NCBI GenBank assembly: GCA_024239075.1
Contig: JANBVI010000042.1
Coordinates: 1 to 45,933, forward strand
Reading direction: 5' to 3'
DNA length: 45,933 nucleotides
Source: Fischerella sp. CENA71
GTDB lineage: Bacteria > Cyanobacteriota > Cyanobacteriia > Cyanobacteriales > Nostocaceae
The notes below the pieces were generated by a model. That model was not told where the DNA came from and did not search any database. It worked only from the letters and a program-made list of their open reading frames with translations. Positions 8,810 through 16,358 of the stretch are shown here, in pieces (the first letter of the stretch is position 1; each line of letters starts with the position of its first letter). The translations under genes were made by a program, and so were the position numbers.

Positions 8810-10477
8810 GTGCAAACTCTCGAACATTTTGAAATCTCCGCCAAACTCGAAACCATTCGTGTCTCTGCCCTTCATGCCCTTGCCTACTGCCCGCGACTGT
8901 TCTACCTTGAAGAAGTAGAAGAACTTTACACCCAAGATGCAGCCGTGTTTGCTGGACGCAGACTGCACACTGAACTCGAAAAACAGGAAGATGAGGAGTG
9001 GGAAGAATTATTTCTCGAAAGCGAAGAATTAGGATTACGCGGTCGGCTTGATGCACTCCGCACCCGTGACGGGCAAACAATTCCCTACGAACACAAACGC
9101 GGTCGCGCTCACCGAGATGAAAATAAGCAACCCCAAGCTTGGGAGAGCGATCGCTTACAAATCCTGGCTTATGCTTTCCTCTTAGAATCAGCTTTGGGAA
9201 TTACGGTTAAAGAAGGTCGCATTCGCTACCATGCTGATAACGTACTGATTCACGTACCATTAGATGATTCTGGACGGGCAGCAGTTCGAGAAGCAATTCA
9301 ACAAGCGCGTACACTTAGACAATCAACACACAGACCGCCAGTAACTAACAATGAACGATTGTGCGCCCGTTGTTCTTTAGCTCCAGTCTGTTTGCCAGAA
9401 GAAGCAAGACTTGCCCATGATAAGGAATGGCAACCAATTCGCCTGTTTCCTGAAGATGATGAACGGCAAGTGATTCATGTTTTGGAACCAGGAACATCTG
9501 TAGGCAGAACTGGAGAACAAATCAAAATTGCTCGTCGTAATCAACCAGTAGAGAAAGTTCCTGCTCGTCAGGTTGGGCAGCTAGTTTTGCACAGCTTTTC
9601 GCAAATTTCTACCCAGGCACTGCACTTTTGTGCTGACCAGAGTATAGGTGTGCATTTTATTTCAGGAGGTGGACGCTACCTTGGTAGTTTTGACACCCGA
9701 CAAGGTAGCATTCAACGCCGTATTCGTCAGTATGCGGCTTTAAGTAATCCTGATACCTGCCTTGAATTAGCCCGTAAACTGGTGATTTGTCGCGGTCAAG
9801 GACAACGTAAATTCCTGATGCGAGGCACTAGGGGTAAAACCGGAGTCCCAGAAACTTTGAGTAAAGCGATCGCTCAAATGAAAGCGGTACTCAAGCAAGT
9901 TCCCCAAGCAAAATCTTTGGAATCTCTATTAGGACTCGAAGGTAACCTTGCTGCCTTGTATTTTAGTGCGCTGCCGTGTTTAATTTCCAAAGAAATTGCA
10001 ACTGAATTGCACTTTAATGGTAGAAATCGCCGTCCACCCAAAGACCGATTCAATGCAATGCTGAGTTTTGGGTATGCTTTACTACTCAAAGATGTGATGA
10101 ATGCTATCTTGAGCGTTGGCTTAGAACCAGCTTTAGGTTTCTATCATCAACCGCGATCGCAAGCTGCACCTTTAGCACTAGATTTGCTGGAAATTTTCCG
10201 AGTACCTTTAGTAGATATGACAGTGATAGCTTCAATTAATCGTGGTCAATGGGATGTTAAGGCAGATTTTGAAGTCAGAGGAGAGCAGGTTTGGTTGAGT
10301 GAAACGGGTCGGCGCAAGTTTGTGGAACTTTATGAGCGCCGCAAACAGGAAAGCTGGAAACACCCGGTAACAGGTTATTCGCTTACCTACCGTCGCCTAT
10401 TTGAATTGGAAGTACGGCTGCTAGAGAAAGAATGGTCAGGTGAGGGTGGTTTATTTGGTCAGCTAATCGTGCGCTGA
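8810..10477 (+). CDS. cas4-cas1: Cas4-Cas1 fusion protein
   Basis: A 555-residue fusion. Residues about 1-215 are Cas4, a RecB-like Fe-S nuclease that trims prespacers: Cys27 (YCPR), GRLDALR, EHKRG, and the C-terminal cluster Cys185, Cys188, Cys194. Residues about 225-555 are the Cas1 integrase with the metal triad Glu377 (GLEGNLAALYF), His446 (FYHQP) and Glu461 (LLEIFR). Such fusions are known in MYXAN and some other type I systems. The start is a GTG with no strong ribosome-binding site. It is followed 8 bases later by cas2. Codon and base use look more GC-rich, with several HIP1 sites, than in the upstream genes. Confidence 0.95.
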   Translation: MQTLEHFEISAKLETIRVSALHALAYCPRLFYLEEVEELYTQDAAVFAGRRLHTELEKQEDEEWEELFLESEELGLRGRLDALRTRDGQTIPYEHKRGRAHRDENKQPQAWESDRLQILAYAFLLESALGITVKEGRIRYHADNVLIHVPLDDSGRAAVREAIQQARTLRQSTHRPPVTNNERLCARCSLAPVCLPEEARLAHDKEWQPIRLFPEDDERQVIHVLEPGTSVGRTGEQIKIARRNQPVEKVPARQVGQLVLHSFSQISTQALHFCADQSIGVHFISGGGRYLGSFDTRQGSIQRRIRQYAALSNPDTCLELARKLVICRGQGQRKFLMRGTRGKTGVPETLSKAIAQMKAVLKQVPQAKSLESLLGLEGNLAALYFSALPCLISKEIATELHFNGRNRRPPKDRFNAMLSFGYALLLKDVMNAILSVGLEPALGFYHQPRSQAAPLALDLLEIFRVPLVDMTVIASINRGQWDVKADFEVRGEQVWLSETGRRKFVELYERRKQESWKHPVTGYSLTYRRLFELEVRLLEKEWSGEGGLFGQLIVR

Positions 10478-10485
10478 GGTGTTAT

Positions 10486-10779
10486 ATGGGTGAAGCGCAA
10501 CATTTATACTTGATCTGTTACGACATTCGCGAGCAAAAGCGCTGGCGTAAAGCTTACAATCTACTCCAAGGATACGGAGAGCGAATACAGTATTCAATAT
10601 TTCGTTGTTGCTTGACGCAACGCACACGGGAAAAGTTACGTTGGGAGCTCGAAAAGGTATTAGCAAAGGAAGATAATTTGCTTTTGATTCGGCTGTCACA
10701 TCAGTGTGTTGCAGCAATACCGAGTTATAACCGCCCAAATACGTGGTTGTGTCCAGAGGGATCATATCGGATTGTTTGA
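10486..10779 (+). CDS. cas2: Cas2, MYXAN-type system
   Basis: Cas2 dimerises and joins Cas1 to form the spacer-integration complex. The 97-residue protein starts MGEAQHLYLICYDIREQKRW with the conserved Asp of the YDI strand, followed by GERIQYSIFRCCL, as in the family. It lies 8 bases after cas4-cas1 and is the last cas gene before array 1. No lesion is seen. Confidence 0.92.
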   Translation: MGEAQHLYLICYDIREQKRWRKAYNLLQGYGERIQYSIFRCCLTQRTREKLRWELEKVLAKEDNLLLIRLSHQCVAAIPSYNRPNTWLCPEGSYRIV

Positions 10780-10927
10780 TGCATGGATATGCGGTTGTTA
10801 AAGAAAACAATTGTCAAAAATCGGCTCAATGTCTTATTGGGAAAGTGTTTTATGGTTAAAAGAAGTGTCGGAGGTGCTTGTAAAATCAGAATCCGATGTT
10901 TGTCAGGTAAGGATTTCGAGCATCGCC
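10780..10927 (+). promoter_or_regulatory. Leader of CRISPR array 1
   Basis: The 148 bases between cas2 and the first repeat are non-coding and AT-rich and lie on the side from which the repeats read with the handle TTGAGCAC at their 3' end, so this is the leader side. A possible -35 (TTGTCA near 10812) has no convincing -10. The last base of cas2's frame overlaps nothing. Confidence 0.55.
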
Positions 10928-11462
10928 GTGTCCAAACCTTTGATGCCGCAAGGCGTTGAGCACATCAAGATTCTGAGCATTTAAAACAGATTAATCAGTG
11001 TCCAAACCTTTGATGCCGCAAGGCGTTGAGCACAACGGCGATCCGCGTAAACCAGAGATCGCAGCAGCCGTGTCCAAACCTTTGATGCCGCAAGGCGTTG
11101 AGCACAAACAATAACCGAAACATATGATCTACAAACAGATCGTGTCCAAACCTTTGATGCCGCAAGGCGTTGAGCACAAGAATTTTAATTGTACTTTTGA
11201 AGAGATAGCAGTGTGTCCAAACCTTTGATGCCGCAAGGCGTTGAGCACACACTAGCGAGAAGACACAAGCCGCTTTTTACTCCGTGTCCAAACCTTTGAT
11301 GCCGCAAGGCGTTGAGCACTTGAACCCGCACTTCCTTGATTTTTAAGGAAGAAAAGTGTCCAAACCTTTGATGCCGCAAGGCGTTGAGCACACTCATCGC
11401 CATATTTACCCGATATAGCTGTAGATGTGTCCAAACCTTTGATGCCGCAAGGCGTTGAGCAC
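10928..11462 (+). CRISPR. CRISPR array 1: 8 repeats of 36 bp, 7 spacers
   Basis: Eight identical repeats start at 10928, 10998, 11070, 11142, 11213, 11284, 11356 and 11427. The repeat runs from GTGTCCAAACC to GGCGTTGAGCAC. Spacers are 34, 36, 36, 35, 35, 36 and 35 bp. Each repeat can form GCC-GCAA-GGC, with cleavage 3' of the stem leaving an 8-nt handle TTGAGCAC; this supports transcription left to right, in line with the upstream cas operon. All repeats are identical, including the last, so no degenerate end repeat marks the trailer. Spacer 6 contains an inverted repeat (CTTCCTT/AAGGAAG). Confidence 0.97.
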
Positions 11463-11659
11463 ATGCGGTCGCCCTTTGCGCCCCAACAAGCGATCGCCAG
11501 TTCGTTGAGCGGACACAAGAGCAACAGACCGAACCAGGAAGTTGGGGACTGAAGCTAGACAAACCACCCCAGATTGATCAGAAGTGGGAAGAGTTCATGA
11601 CAGCGCAGTGGCGTGGGGAGCAACGTGCAACTGGACTCTATATCCCATATCCTACGCTC
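11463..11659 (+). other. Trailer of array 1 with a possible gene remnant
   Basis: One forward frame is open from the end of the last repeat through about 11827. It reads as plausible protein up to about 11640 (for example KLDKPPQIDQKWEEF and TAQWRGEQRATG), then runs antisense into the carbonic anhydrase gene. There is no start or family match, so it may be the cut end of a former gene. I see no other structure except one HIP1 octamer. Confidence 0.25.
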
Positions 11660-12400
11660 TCAATTTGCCTGAATCGATCCTCGATAAATTCGCTCCATCT
11701 GCTCGGGAGAGAGCTGTGTCATTGGAAACCGCTCATGTCCACAGATAGTGAGTTTGTCAGGAGCTTCAACCTCCAGAAGCTGGCTTTGGGGCAAGACATA
11801 GCCGTGCTTGTCCGGGTCGTATGCTAAAACTTCTCCTGTCTCAATCTGATAAATCCAAGCATAAATTTTGAGTTGCCCTTGGTAGAGTTTAGAGTGAATG
11901 ACTGGATACGTCCGCAAATTCTCTATTTGGGTGAGGACATTTTCGGCAATTATGATTTCTAGCAGTTCTTCGGCCTGGTAGTGACTGTAGTGGTCTAAAA
12001 CCAGCCTTCGAGTTGCCTCTGCATATTTAAGCCAATCATGCACGAGCGGCATTTCCTCTCGCAGATTGTTTAACTTCATTAGCCCTTTCATTGCACCACA
12101 ATGAGAGTGACCGCAGATAATAATTTGCTGAATATCTAAGGCTTGAACAGCATATTCAATTGTCGCACCCTCACCGCCATTAGTTGCTCCAAATGGTGGA
12201 ATAATATTACCAGCATTGCGGATGACAAACAGTTCACCTAACTGGGCTTGTGTAATCAGATTTGGATCGACACGCGAATCAGAACAGGTAATAAACAACA
12301 CTCTAGGCTTTTGACCATGAGAAAGTTGCTCAAACAGTTCTTGATGCGTTGAAAAGTAGCTACTTTGAAATTCACGCAGACCTTTAATTAATTTCTTCAT
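11660..12400 (-). CDS. icfA: Beta-class carbonic anhydrase (IcfA/CcaA-like)
   Basis: Interconverts CO2 and bicarbonate; in cyanobacteria this class includes the carboxysomal enzyme of the CO2-concentrating mechanism. The 246-residue protein has the zinc ligands Cys39, His98 and Cys101 (CSDSR and GHSHCGAMKG) and the Asp41/Arg43 dyad. The C-terminal extension beyond the core (IYQIETGEVLAYDPDKHGY) is typical of cyanobacterial members, but it is shorter than some carboxysomal forms, so the cellular location is uncertain. I start at ATG 12400; the frame extends two codons upstream to GTG and TTG. It stands alone between array 1 and a small-RNA-like element. Confidence 0.9.
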   Translation of the reverse strand: MKKLIKGLREFQSSYFSTHQELFEQLSHGQKPRVLFITCSDSRVDPNLITQAQLGELFVIRNAGNIIPPFGATNGGEGATIEYAVQALDIQQIIICGHSHCGAMKGLMKLNNLREEMPLVHDWLKYAEATRRLVLDHYSHYQAEELLEIIIAENVLTQIENLRTYPVIHSKLYQGQLKIYAWIYQIETGEVLAYDPDKHGYVLPQSQLLEVEAPDKLTICGHERFPMTQLSPEQMERIYRGSIQAN

Positions 12401-12518
12401 CACCAAATTCCACAGATACTCGTGGGTTTAACATGCTGACTCTTTTGGTTTTAATAGTAAGTGTCAATTAAGAAAAATTCCTCTGCCATAGGTTTATTTG
12501 ATGCATTGAATCCGATTC

Positions 12519-12626
12519 TTAACTCTTCAAGTAGAGTCAAGAATTCATGAAAAATGCTTATACTGCAATTACTAAGCAAGAATTAATTATATCAGTCCCT
12601 AGTCTTAGACCTGCTGGGGACTTTTT
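12519..12626 (+). ncRNA. Small-RNA-like element, copy 1 (palindrome, -10 box, terminator)
   Basis: From left to right: an inverted repeat TTAACTCT-TCAAGT-AGAGTCAA (12519-12540), a -10-like TATACT (12559-12564), a conserved stretch ATTACTAAGCAAGAATTAAT, then a terminator hairpin AGTCCC...GGGACT with a T-run (12594-12626). A transcript of roughly 55-60 nt would start near 12571. A second copy at 42271-42379 keeps the body and terminator structure with compensatory stem changes. Size and layout recall NsiR1-type heterocyst small RNAs of Nostocales; that identity is from memory and unproven. Confidence 0.65.
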
Positions 12627-12732
12627 CTAATTGATGATGCATTGACTATCAGACATACATCAAAACAAATGGTAGTAATTTAAGTATTACTTGCGGCTAA
12701 TTAATAATTAGTACTGTTGGTAGATTGGTTAT

Positions 12733-13663
12733 CAATAGACCTCTTGCAAAAGTCGCTCAGGAAGACTGGACTTGAGCTAGATGAAGCTCATAATTGTAGA
12801 GAGCAGCAATCAGATTAAACCGTAAACTAAATCGTTTTCGACGATTTCTATAAGTCAGAGACAATATTTTAAATACCTTCAGTTTACGATTTACATGCTC
12901 ACCTAAAACTCGAATCTTGGCTAATTCTTGATTGCTCTTTTTCTCATGATAACTTAATTTACCTTTTCGGGGTTTTTTCTTGGGAATTCGACTATTTCCA
13001 TGTAGTTTTTGAATACCTTGATAAGCTTTATCCCCTAAACATTCGATGTTTTCTTTGAACCTAACTTTACTCTTTTTAAATATACGGAAATCATGCTCTC
13101 TACCCTTTCCATGAGCGGTACAGATGATTTGACCATTCGCTTGGTCTACCACTACTTGCGACTTGAGCGTATGCTGTTTTTTCTTCCCACTGTAAAACTT
13201 TTTTTGTTTTTTTTAGGGCGTTCAATTGGACTTTCTGTTACATCAATTACTACCACCTCTAACTGATAATTAGAAGTAGTGAGTTTTTTCTTGCCTGGAA
13301 GAGTGAAAGCCCTAGACTTAGTCAGCGTATCTTCTATTTTTCGGATAATTCGGTAAGCTGTAGACTCGTTTACTCCCCAAGATTGACCAATATGAAAGTA
13401 CGTGCGGTATTCTCTCCAATATTCCAATGTCATCAACAATTGGTCTTCTAGCCTGAGTTTACTTGGCCATCCTGTTTTTTGTTTTGCTTGACTGGGCGAT
13501 CGCACGACCTCTAACATCTGGTTAAAAGTCTCCGGACGTACACCACACTCATAGTTTAAAGTCTTCTGGCTTTAAGCTCTTCACTTGTTCGTAGGTCATC
13601 AATGCTACCCAACTCTAATCTCACTTGTCCCACACATTTGGTACTTTTGCAAGAGATCTATTG
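12733..13663 (-). mobile_element. IS5-family insertion sequence, probably inactive
   Basis: About 931 bp bounded by 21-bp terminal inverted repeats: CAATAGACCTCTTGCAAAAGT at 12733-12753 and its complement with one mismatch at 13643-13663. It contains one transposase gene on the minus strand split between two frames and broken near the N-terminus. The insertion lies next to a truncated NmrA-like fragment, which it probably cut. I could not identify a clear target duplication. Confidence 0.85.
12757..13599 (-). pseudogene. IS5-type DDE transposase in two frames with an extra N-terminal frameshift
   Basis: The first frame (to about 13200) includes GWPSKLRLEDQLLMTLEYWR, an HTH (GVNESTAYRIIRKIE) and the first catalytic Asp (VVIDVTESPIERP). 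At the A-run after RPKK (A AAA AAC on the minus strand, about 13205) a -1 shift restores YSGKKKQHTLKSQVV and joins the second frame with GDKAYQG and the C-terminal E region. That slip site is probably programmed, as known for IS5 relatives. A second, non-programmed 1-base lesion near 13551 separates the true N-terminus (MTYEQVKSLKPEDFK from ATG 13599) from CGVRPETFNQ, so the element is probably dead. Confidence 0.85.
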
Positions 13664-13751
13664 TCTTGGGTATGACTTTGAGGAACACACCAAAACATTG
13701 CCTCAGCCCCATCAAATGCCCGAATAAGTACCTCAGCATCATCTGTTGATC
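13664..13751 (-). pseudogene. Fragment of an NmrA-like NAD(P)-binding protein
   Basis: On the minus strand this stretch encodes about 29 residues (STDDAEVLIRAFDGAEAMFW then CVPQ) that match the region after the NAD-binding fold in NmrA-like SDR proteins. The IS5-type element cuts it on one side and the AraC remnant abuts it on the other. NmrA-like genes are often neighbours of such AraC regulators, so both are probably leftovers of one divergent pair. Confidence 0.6.
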
Positions 13752-13752
13752 C

Positions 13753-14544
13753 TTGAATTACCTCCTAACTGCACCTTGGGGAATTCGCTTTCGGGCAGAA
13801 GTAGGAGAAGCGGTGTTTCACATTGTCACACGGGGGCAATGCTGGCTCCAGATTAACGACAACCAAAAACCTTTACTCCTAGCAACTGGGGATTTCGTCA
13901 TGTTTCCCCACGGACACGAACACATCATTTGCGATACGGTCTCTAGCCCGATTACCGATTTTGAAGATACGTCGATCATGCGACCGAATCATGGATATAA
14001 CAGTATTTGTTTTGGTGGAGATGGCTTACCGACTGAGCTACTAGCAGGTTGTTTTCAAGTCAGAGGCGATCGCCGTAATCCCTTGTTAGCCTCGCTGCCT
14101 AGTTTGATTCACGTCCGTAGCGATCATGGACAGCTAGTTCCTTGGTTAGAAACAACGTTGCACTACATCACAGCCGAACTTGCTATCAGTCAGCTTGGCT
14201 TTCAAACGGTAATTGCACGACTCGTCGATGTTCTTTTTATACAAGCAGTTCGTGCTTATGTTGCCAGCATTTCTAATGATCAGCCCAACTTGTTACGCGC
14301 CCTAACAGATCCACAGATGGTAATTGCTTTATCGTTAATACATCGATCACCTGAAAAGCCTTGGACAGTAGCATCTCTGGCAGAACAATTACCAATGTCT
14401 CGATCTGCATTTTCAGCTCGTCTGGTAGGTTATGAATCCGAAATATCTTTTAGCAAAGCATTCAAGCGGTGGTCTGGCATTGCCCCCAGTTTCTATCGTC
14501 AGGATTACTCTGCATTAGAGCTTTCAGCATCATCTCTTGCTTGA
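13753..14544 (+). pseudogene. Decayed AraC-family regulator (Cupin_6 sensor plus HTH)
   Basis: An open frame of 263 residues. The N-terminal cupin sensor is recognisable (APWGIRF, FHIVTRGQCWLQ, GDFVMFPHGHEH) and the centre is intact. In the C-terminal AraC domain MSRSAFSARL is joined directly to VGYESEISFSKAFKRWSG, so about 35 residues between the two HTH motifs are missing. The N-terminus is also short: a stop lies just before the TTG start, and the usual first 20 or so residues are absent. DNA binding is therefore unlikely. It lies back to back with the NmrA-like fragment. Confidence 0.8.
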
Positions 14545-15150
14545 TGAGATTACTTAATTTTGCATGTTTCAGGATTTTATGAATTCTTAAAACAGCAATC
14601 AGTTATGCAGCAATGTAGGCGATCGCAACCATCGCGGCGATAAGTTCCGGTTTTAGTTATTATCTACAGTCAAACAATAACAACCTATAAGTAGTTACTC
14701 AAAATTAATTACATAGTTTTGTCCAAATTCTCTGAGTATTTTTTCCAGAGATTCAACAAACGTTTGCCAGCTAGAATAAGCATCGAGCTCAATCCATTGA
14801 TATTTATCAAAGAAAGAGGGTTTATTTCTCTGATGAAGAACATCTAAAACCTTAATTTTTATGCAAATTTAACTTTAATTATATTCTATCAGTTGTTTGT
14901 GTAATTAATTCTGCTTAGTTACTTAATATCACTCCGTCAGCTAATTTTTAGCGAGTAATTAGCTTGCAGTAAGAGTTTTAGCGCTGATTTTATGCAAATT
15001 AAATTTATCCATTTGACCAATTTTCCAATCAAATCGAAAAATCTGTATCTTTAGATACTTTTTACAGCTTTTTTGCGAAATGTCATGTTATTGTAACTTT
15101 AATCAAGTCTTGCTCAGTCAATTCGGAGAGTCATAATTATCAAGTGGTTC
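14545..15150. other. Long non-coding gap with a transposase-like remnant
   Basis: No complete gene. It holds a HIP1 site near 14620, the remnant described separately (14695-14867), and two similar AT-rich stretches containing TTTATGCAAATT (about 14857 and 14989). The end contains GGAGAG (about 15125), possibly the ribosome-binding region of the HPP gene although 20 bases from its ATG. Confidence 0.5.
14695..14867 (-). pseudogene. C-terminal remnant of a transposase-like protein
   Basis: A minus-strand frame of about 57 codons without a start codon ends at 14695. It contains LDVLHQRNKPSFFDKYQWIE and, after a few residues, FVESLEKILREFGQNYVINF, which reads like the conserved C-terminus of a cyanobacterial transposase. 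The upstream part is missing. The family is not certain. Confidence 0.45.
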
Positions 15151-15708
15151 ATGATCGACTATAAAAAAGTTCGGTTGAAATGGGAAAATTATTGGTTTAA
15201 AACCTTTGGCAGATGGCGCTCATGTCCGCTGACCTGTCCAATAGACAGACCTCATCATCGGCACGTTTTTTGGAGTTGGATTGGTAGTTTCTTGGCCATC
15301 ACTGCAACGTCTTACCTTGCTGTAAAAACTAATTCTCCTTTGCTGATGGCTCCTTTTGGTGCTACAAGTGTCTTGATATTTGGTGTCCCTGACAGTCCTT
15401 TGGCTCAACCTCGCAATGTCATTGGGGGTAATCTTCTAGCTGCGCTCGTGAGTCTGATCATTCTGCATTTTCTTGGTTCTTCTCCCTTGGCAATGGGAAT
15501 GGCTGTTTCTAGTGCGATTGGAATCATGCAGCTTACCGGAACTGTACACCCACCTTCGGGTGCTGTTGCATTAGTCGTGATGATGACCAAACCCGACTGG
15601 CAATTTCTGCTAACACCTGCCTTTGAGGGATCGATGATTCTAGTACTATGCGCTGTGATCTTCAATAATTTAGCCGAAGAGAGGACATATCCAAAACACT
15701 GGTTTTGA
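15151..15708 (+). CDS. HPP family membrane protein (nitrite-transporter-like)
   Basis: A 185-residue inner-membrane protein with about four hydrophobic segments between residues 40 and 175 and the signature TGTVHPPSGA. After a basic N-terminal tail (residues 1-40) come FWSWIGSFLAITATSYLA and APFGATSVLIFGVPDSPLAQ, both conserved in the family. Cyanobacterial and chloroplast HPP proteins have been linked to nitrite transport; the substrate of this copy is not shown by the sequence. No partner genes for nitrate assimilation are nearby. It appears intact. Confidence 0.85.
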   Translation: MIDYKKVRLKWENYWFKTFGRWRSCPLTCPIDRPHHRHVFWSWIGSFLAITATSYLAVKTNSPLLMAPFGATSVLIFGVPDSPLAQPRNVIGGNLLAALVSLIILHFLGSSPLAMGMAVSSAIGIMQLTGTVHPPSGAVALVVMMTKPDWQFLLTPAFEGSMILVLCAVIFNNLAEERTYPKHWF

Positions 15709-15807
15709 TTCTCTCTCTAGGGGAGCAGAGCATCCTTAAGCATCGAACAAAAAATAATTTTCAACACCGGAAAGTTTTATGACAATGGACAAGAATTCAT
15801 CCACTTT

Positions 15808-15936
15808 AAGTACATGGACATTAAAAAACAGCTAACCTTGGCACAGCCCCTAAAGGGCTGTGCCGCCCACAGCGACAGTCTTTGAGACAAATAGATAACT
15901 CATAAAGGTTGGCTGTTTTTTCAGGTGGATCTACTT
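15808..15936 (+). repeat. Hairpin element C (about 129 bp)
   Basis: Outer arms AAAAAACAGCTAACCTT (15823-15839) and its complement at 15905-15921 pair over 17 bp with one G-U. Next to the left arm is a perfect inner hairpin GGCACAGCCC-CTAAA-GGGCTGTGCC (overlapping the arm end at 15839). The 3' single-stranded side has TTGAGACAAATA and ends in ATA before the right arm. Weaker pairing continues outward to AAGTA/TACTT. Layout and motif match elements A (16197) and B (40616), though the arm sequence is unrelated. Confidence 0.65.
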
Positions 15937-15989
15937 ACCAAGCGGCGATCGCTGTTTTAGGCAGGATAGGCATTTGGATTTTCCACTCT

Positions 15990-16319
15990 ATGAGTAACTC
16001 ATCGATGGCTTTGACAGAACAATGGGCTGTTCTGGAAGTGAGTGATGGCGAAAACATGACCGTTCGCCAAACCAATGGCAATCAAATGCAAGTTCGACTG
16101 TGTGGAATTGATGTGCTCAATGTGAAACAAGATAAAGCTTCAGGGCAAGCATTGGGTAATAAAGCTAAAGAAAAACTGCGATCGCTCAGGCACAAGGGAG
16201 CGAATAAATTAGCAAGCGCCGTCGAGGCGCGCTCTTCAGGCGAAAGCGCGCTCGAAGGTGGGTTGAGCCAAAATATTTTTAATACGGCGCTTGCTAATTT
16301 ATTTATTGGAGCTCCTTAA
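15990..16319 (+). pseudogene. Truncated staphylococcal-nuclease-like (thermonuclease) gene
   Basis: The frame encodes the first third of an SNase domain: WAVLEVSDGENMTVRQTNG, VRLCGIDVLNVKQ and KAKEKLRSL. The Arg and first Asp of the active site (RLCGID) are present, but the Pro-Glu that follows in active enzymes is replaced by VLNV. The domain then stops: residues after LRHK are encoded by hairpin element A, which brings in the stop codon. The frame is open upstream to 15909 inside element C, but ATG 15990 is the likely start. Active nuclease is not expected. Confidence 0.7.
16197..16317 (+). repeat. Hairpin element A inserted in the nuclease remnant (121 bp)
   Basis: Outer arms AATAAATTAGCAAGCGCCG and its exact complement (16285-16303) form a perfect 19-bp stem. 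Inside is a smaller hairpin (CGAGGCGCGCT/AGCGCGCTCG, one bulge) and the segment GGGTTGAGCCAAAATAT...AATA. GGAGC occurs at both ends. AAG flanks the element on both sides (16194-16196 and 16318-16320), a possible 3-bp target duplication. It shares motif, layout and 3' end (TTGGAGNTCC) with element B at 40616. Confidence 0.75.
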
Positions 16320-16358
16320 GAGCGAAACGCTCATCAGTCCTTGGGTTTAAAGTCGCTA

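Noticed and set aside
10995-11562. Minus-strand frames with repeated VLNALRHQRFGH or CSTPCGIKGLDT units
   Set aside because: They are translations of the CRISPR repeat in array 1, not proteins.
15839-15864. Simple Rho-independent terminator for the HPP gene
   Set aside because: The perfect GC-rich hairpin has no T-run after it and is nested in the larger paired arms of element C.
15808-16317. Retron or group II intron for the hairpin elements
   Set aside because: No reverse transcriptase is nearby and the ~120-bp size and layout do not fit; a shared motif with free arms is all that can be shown.
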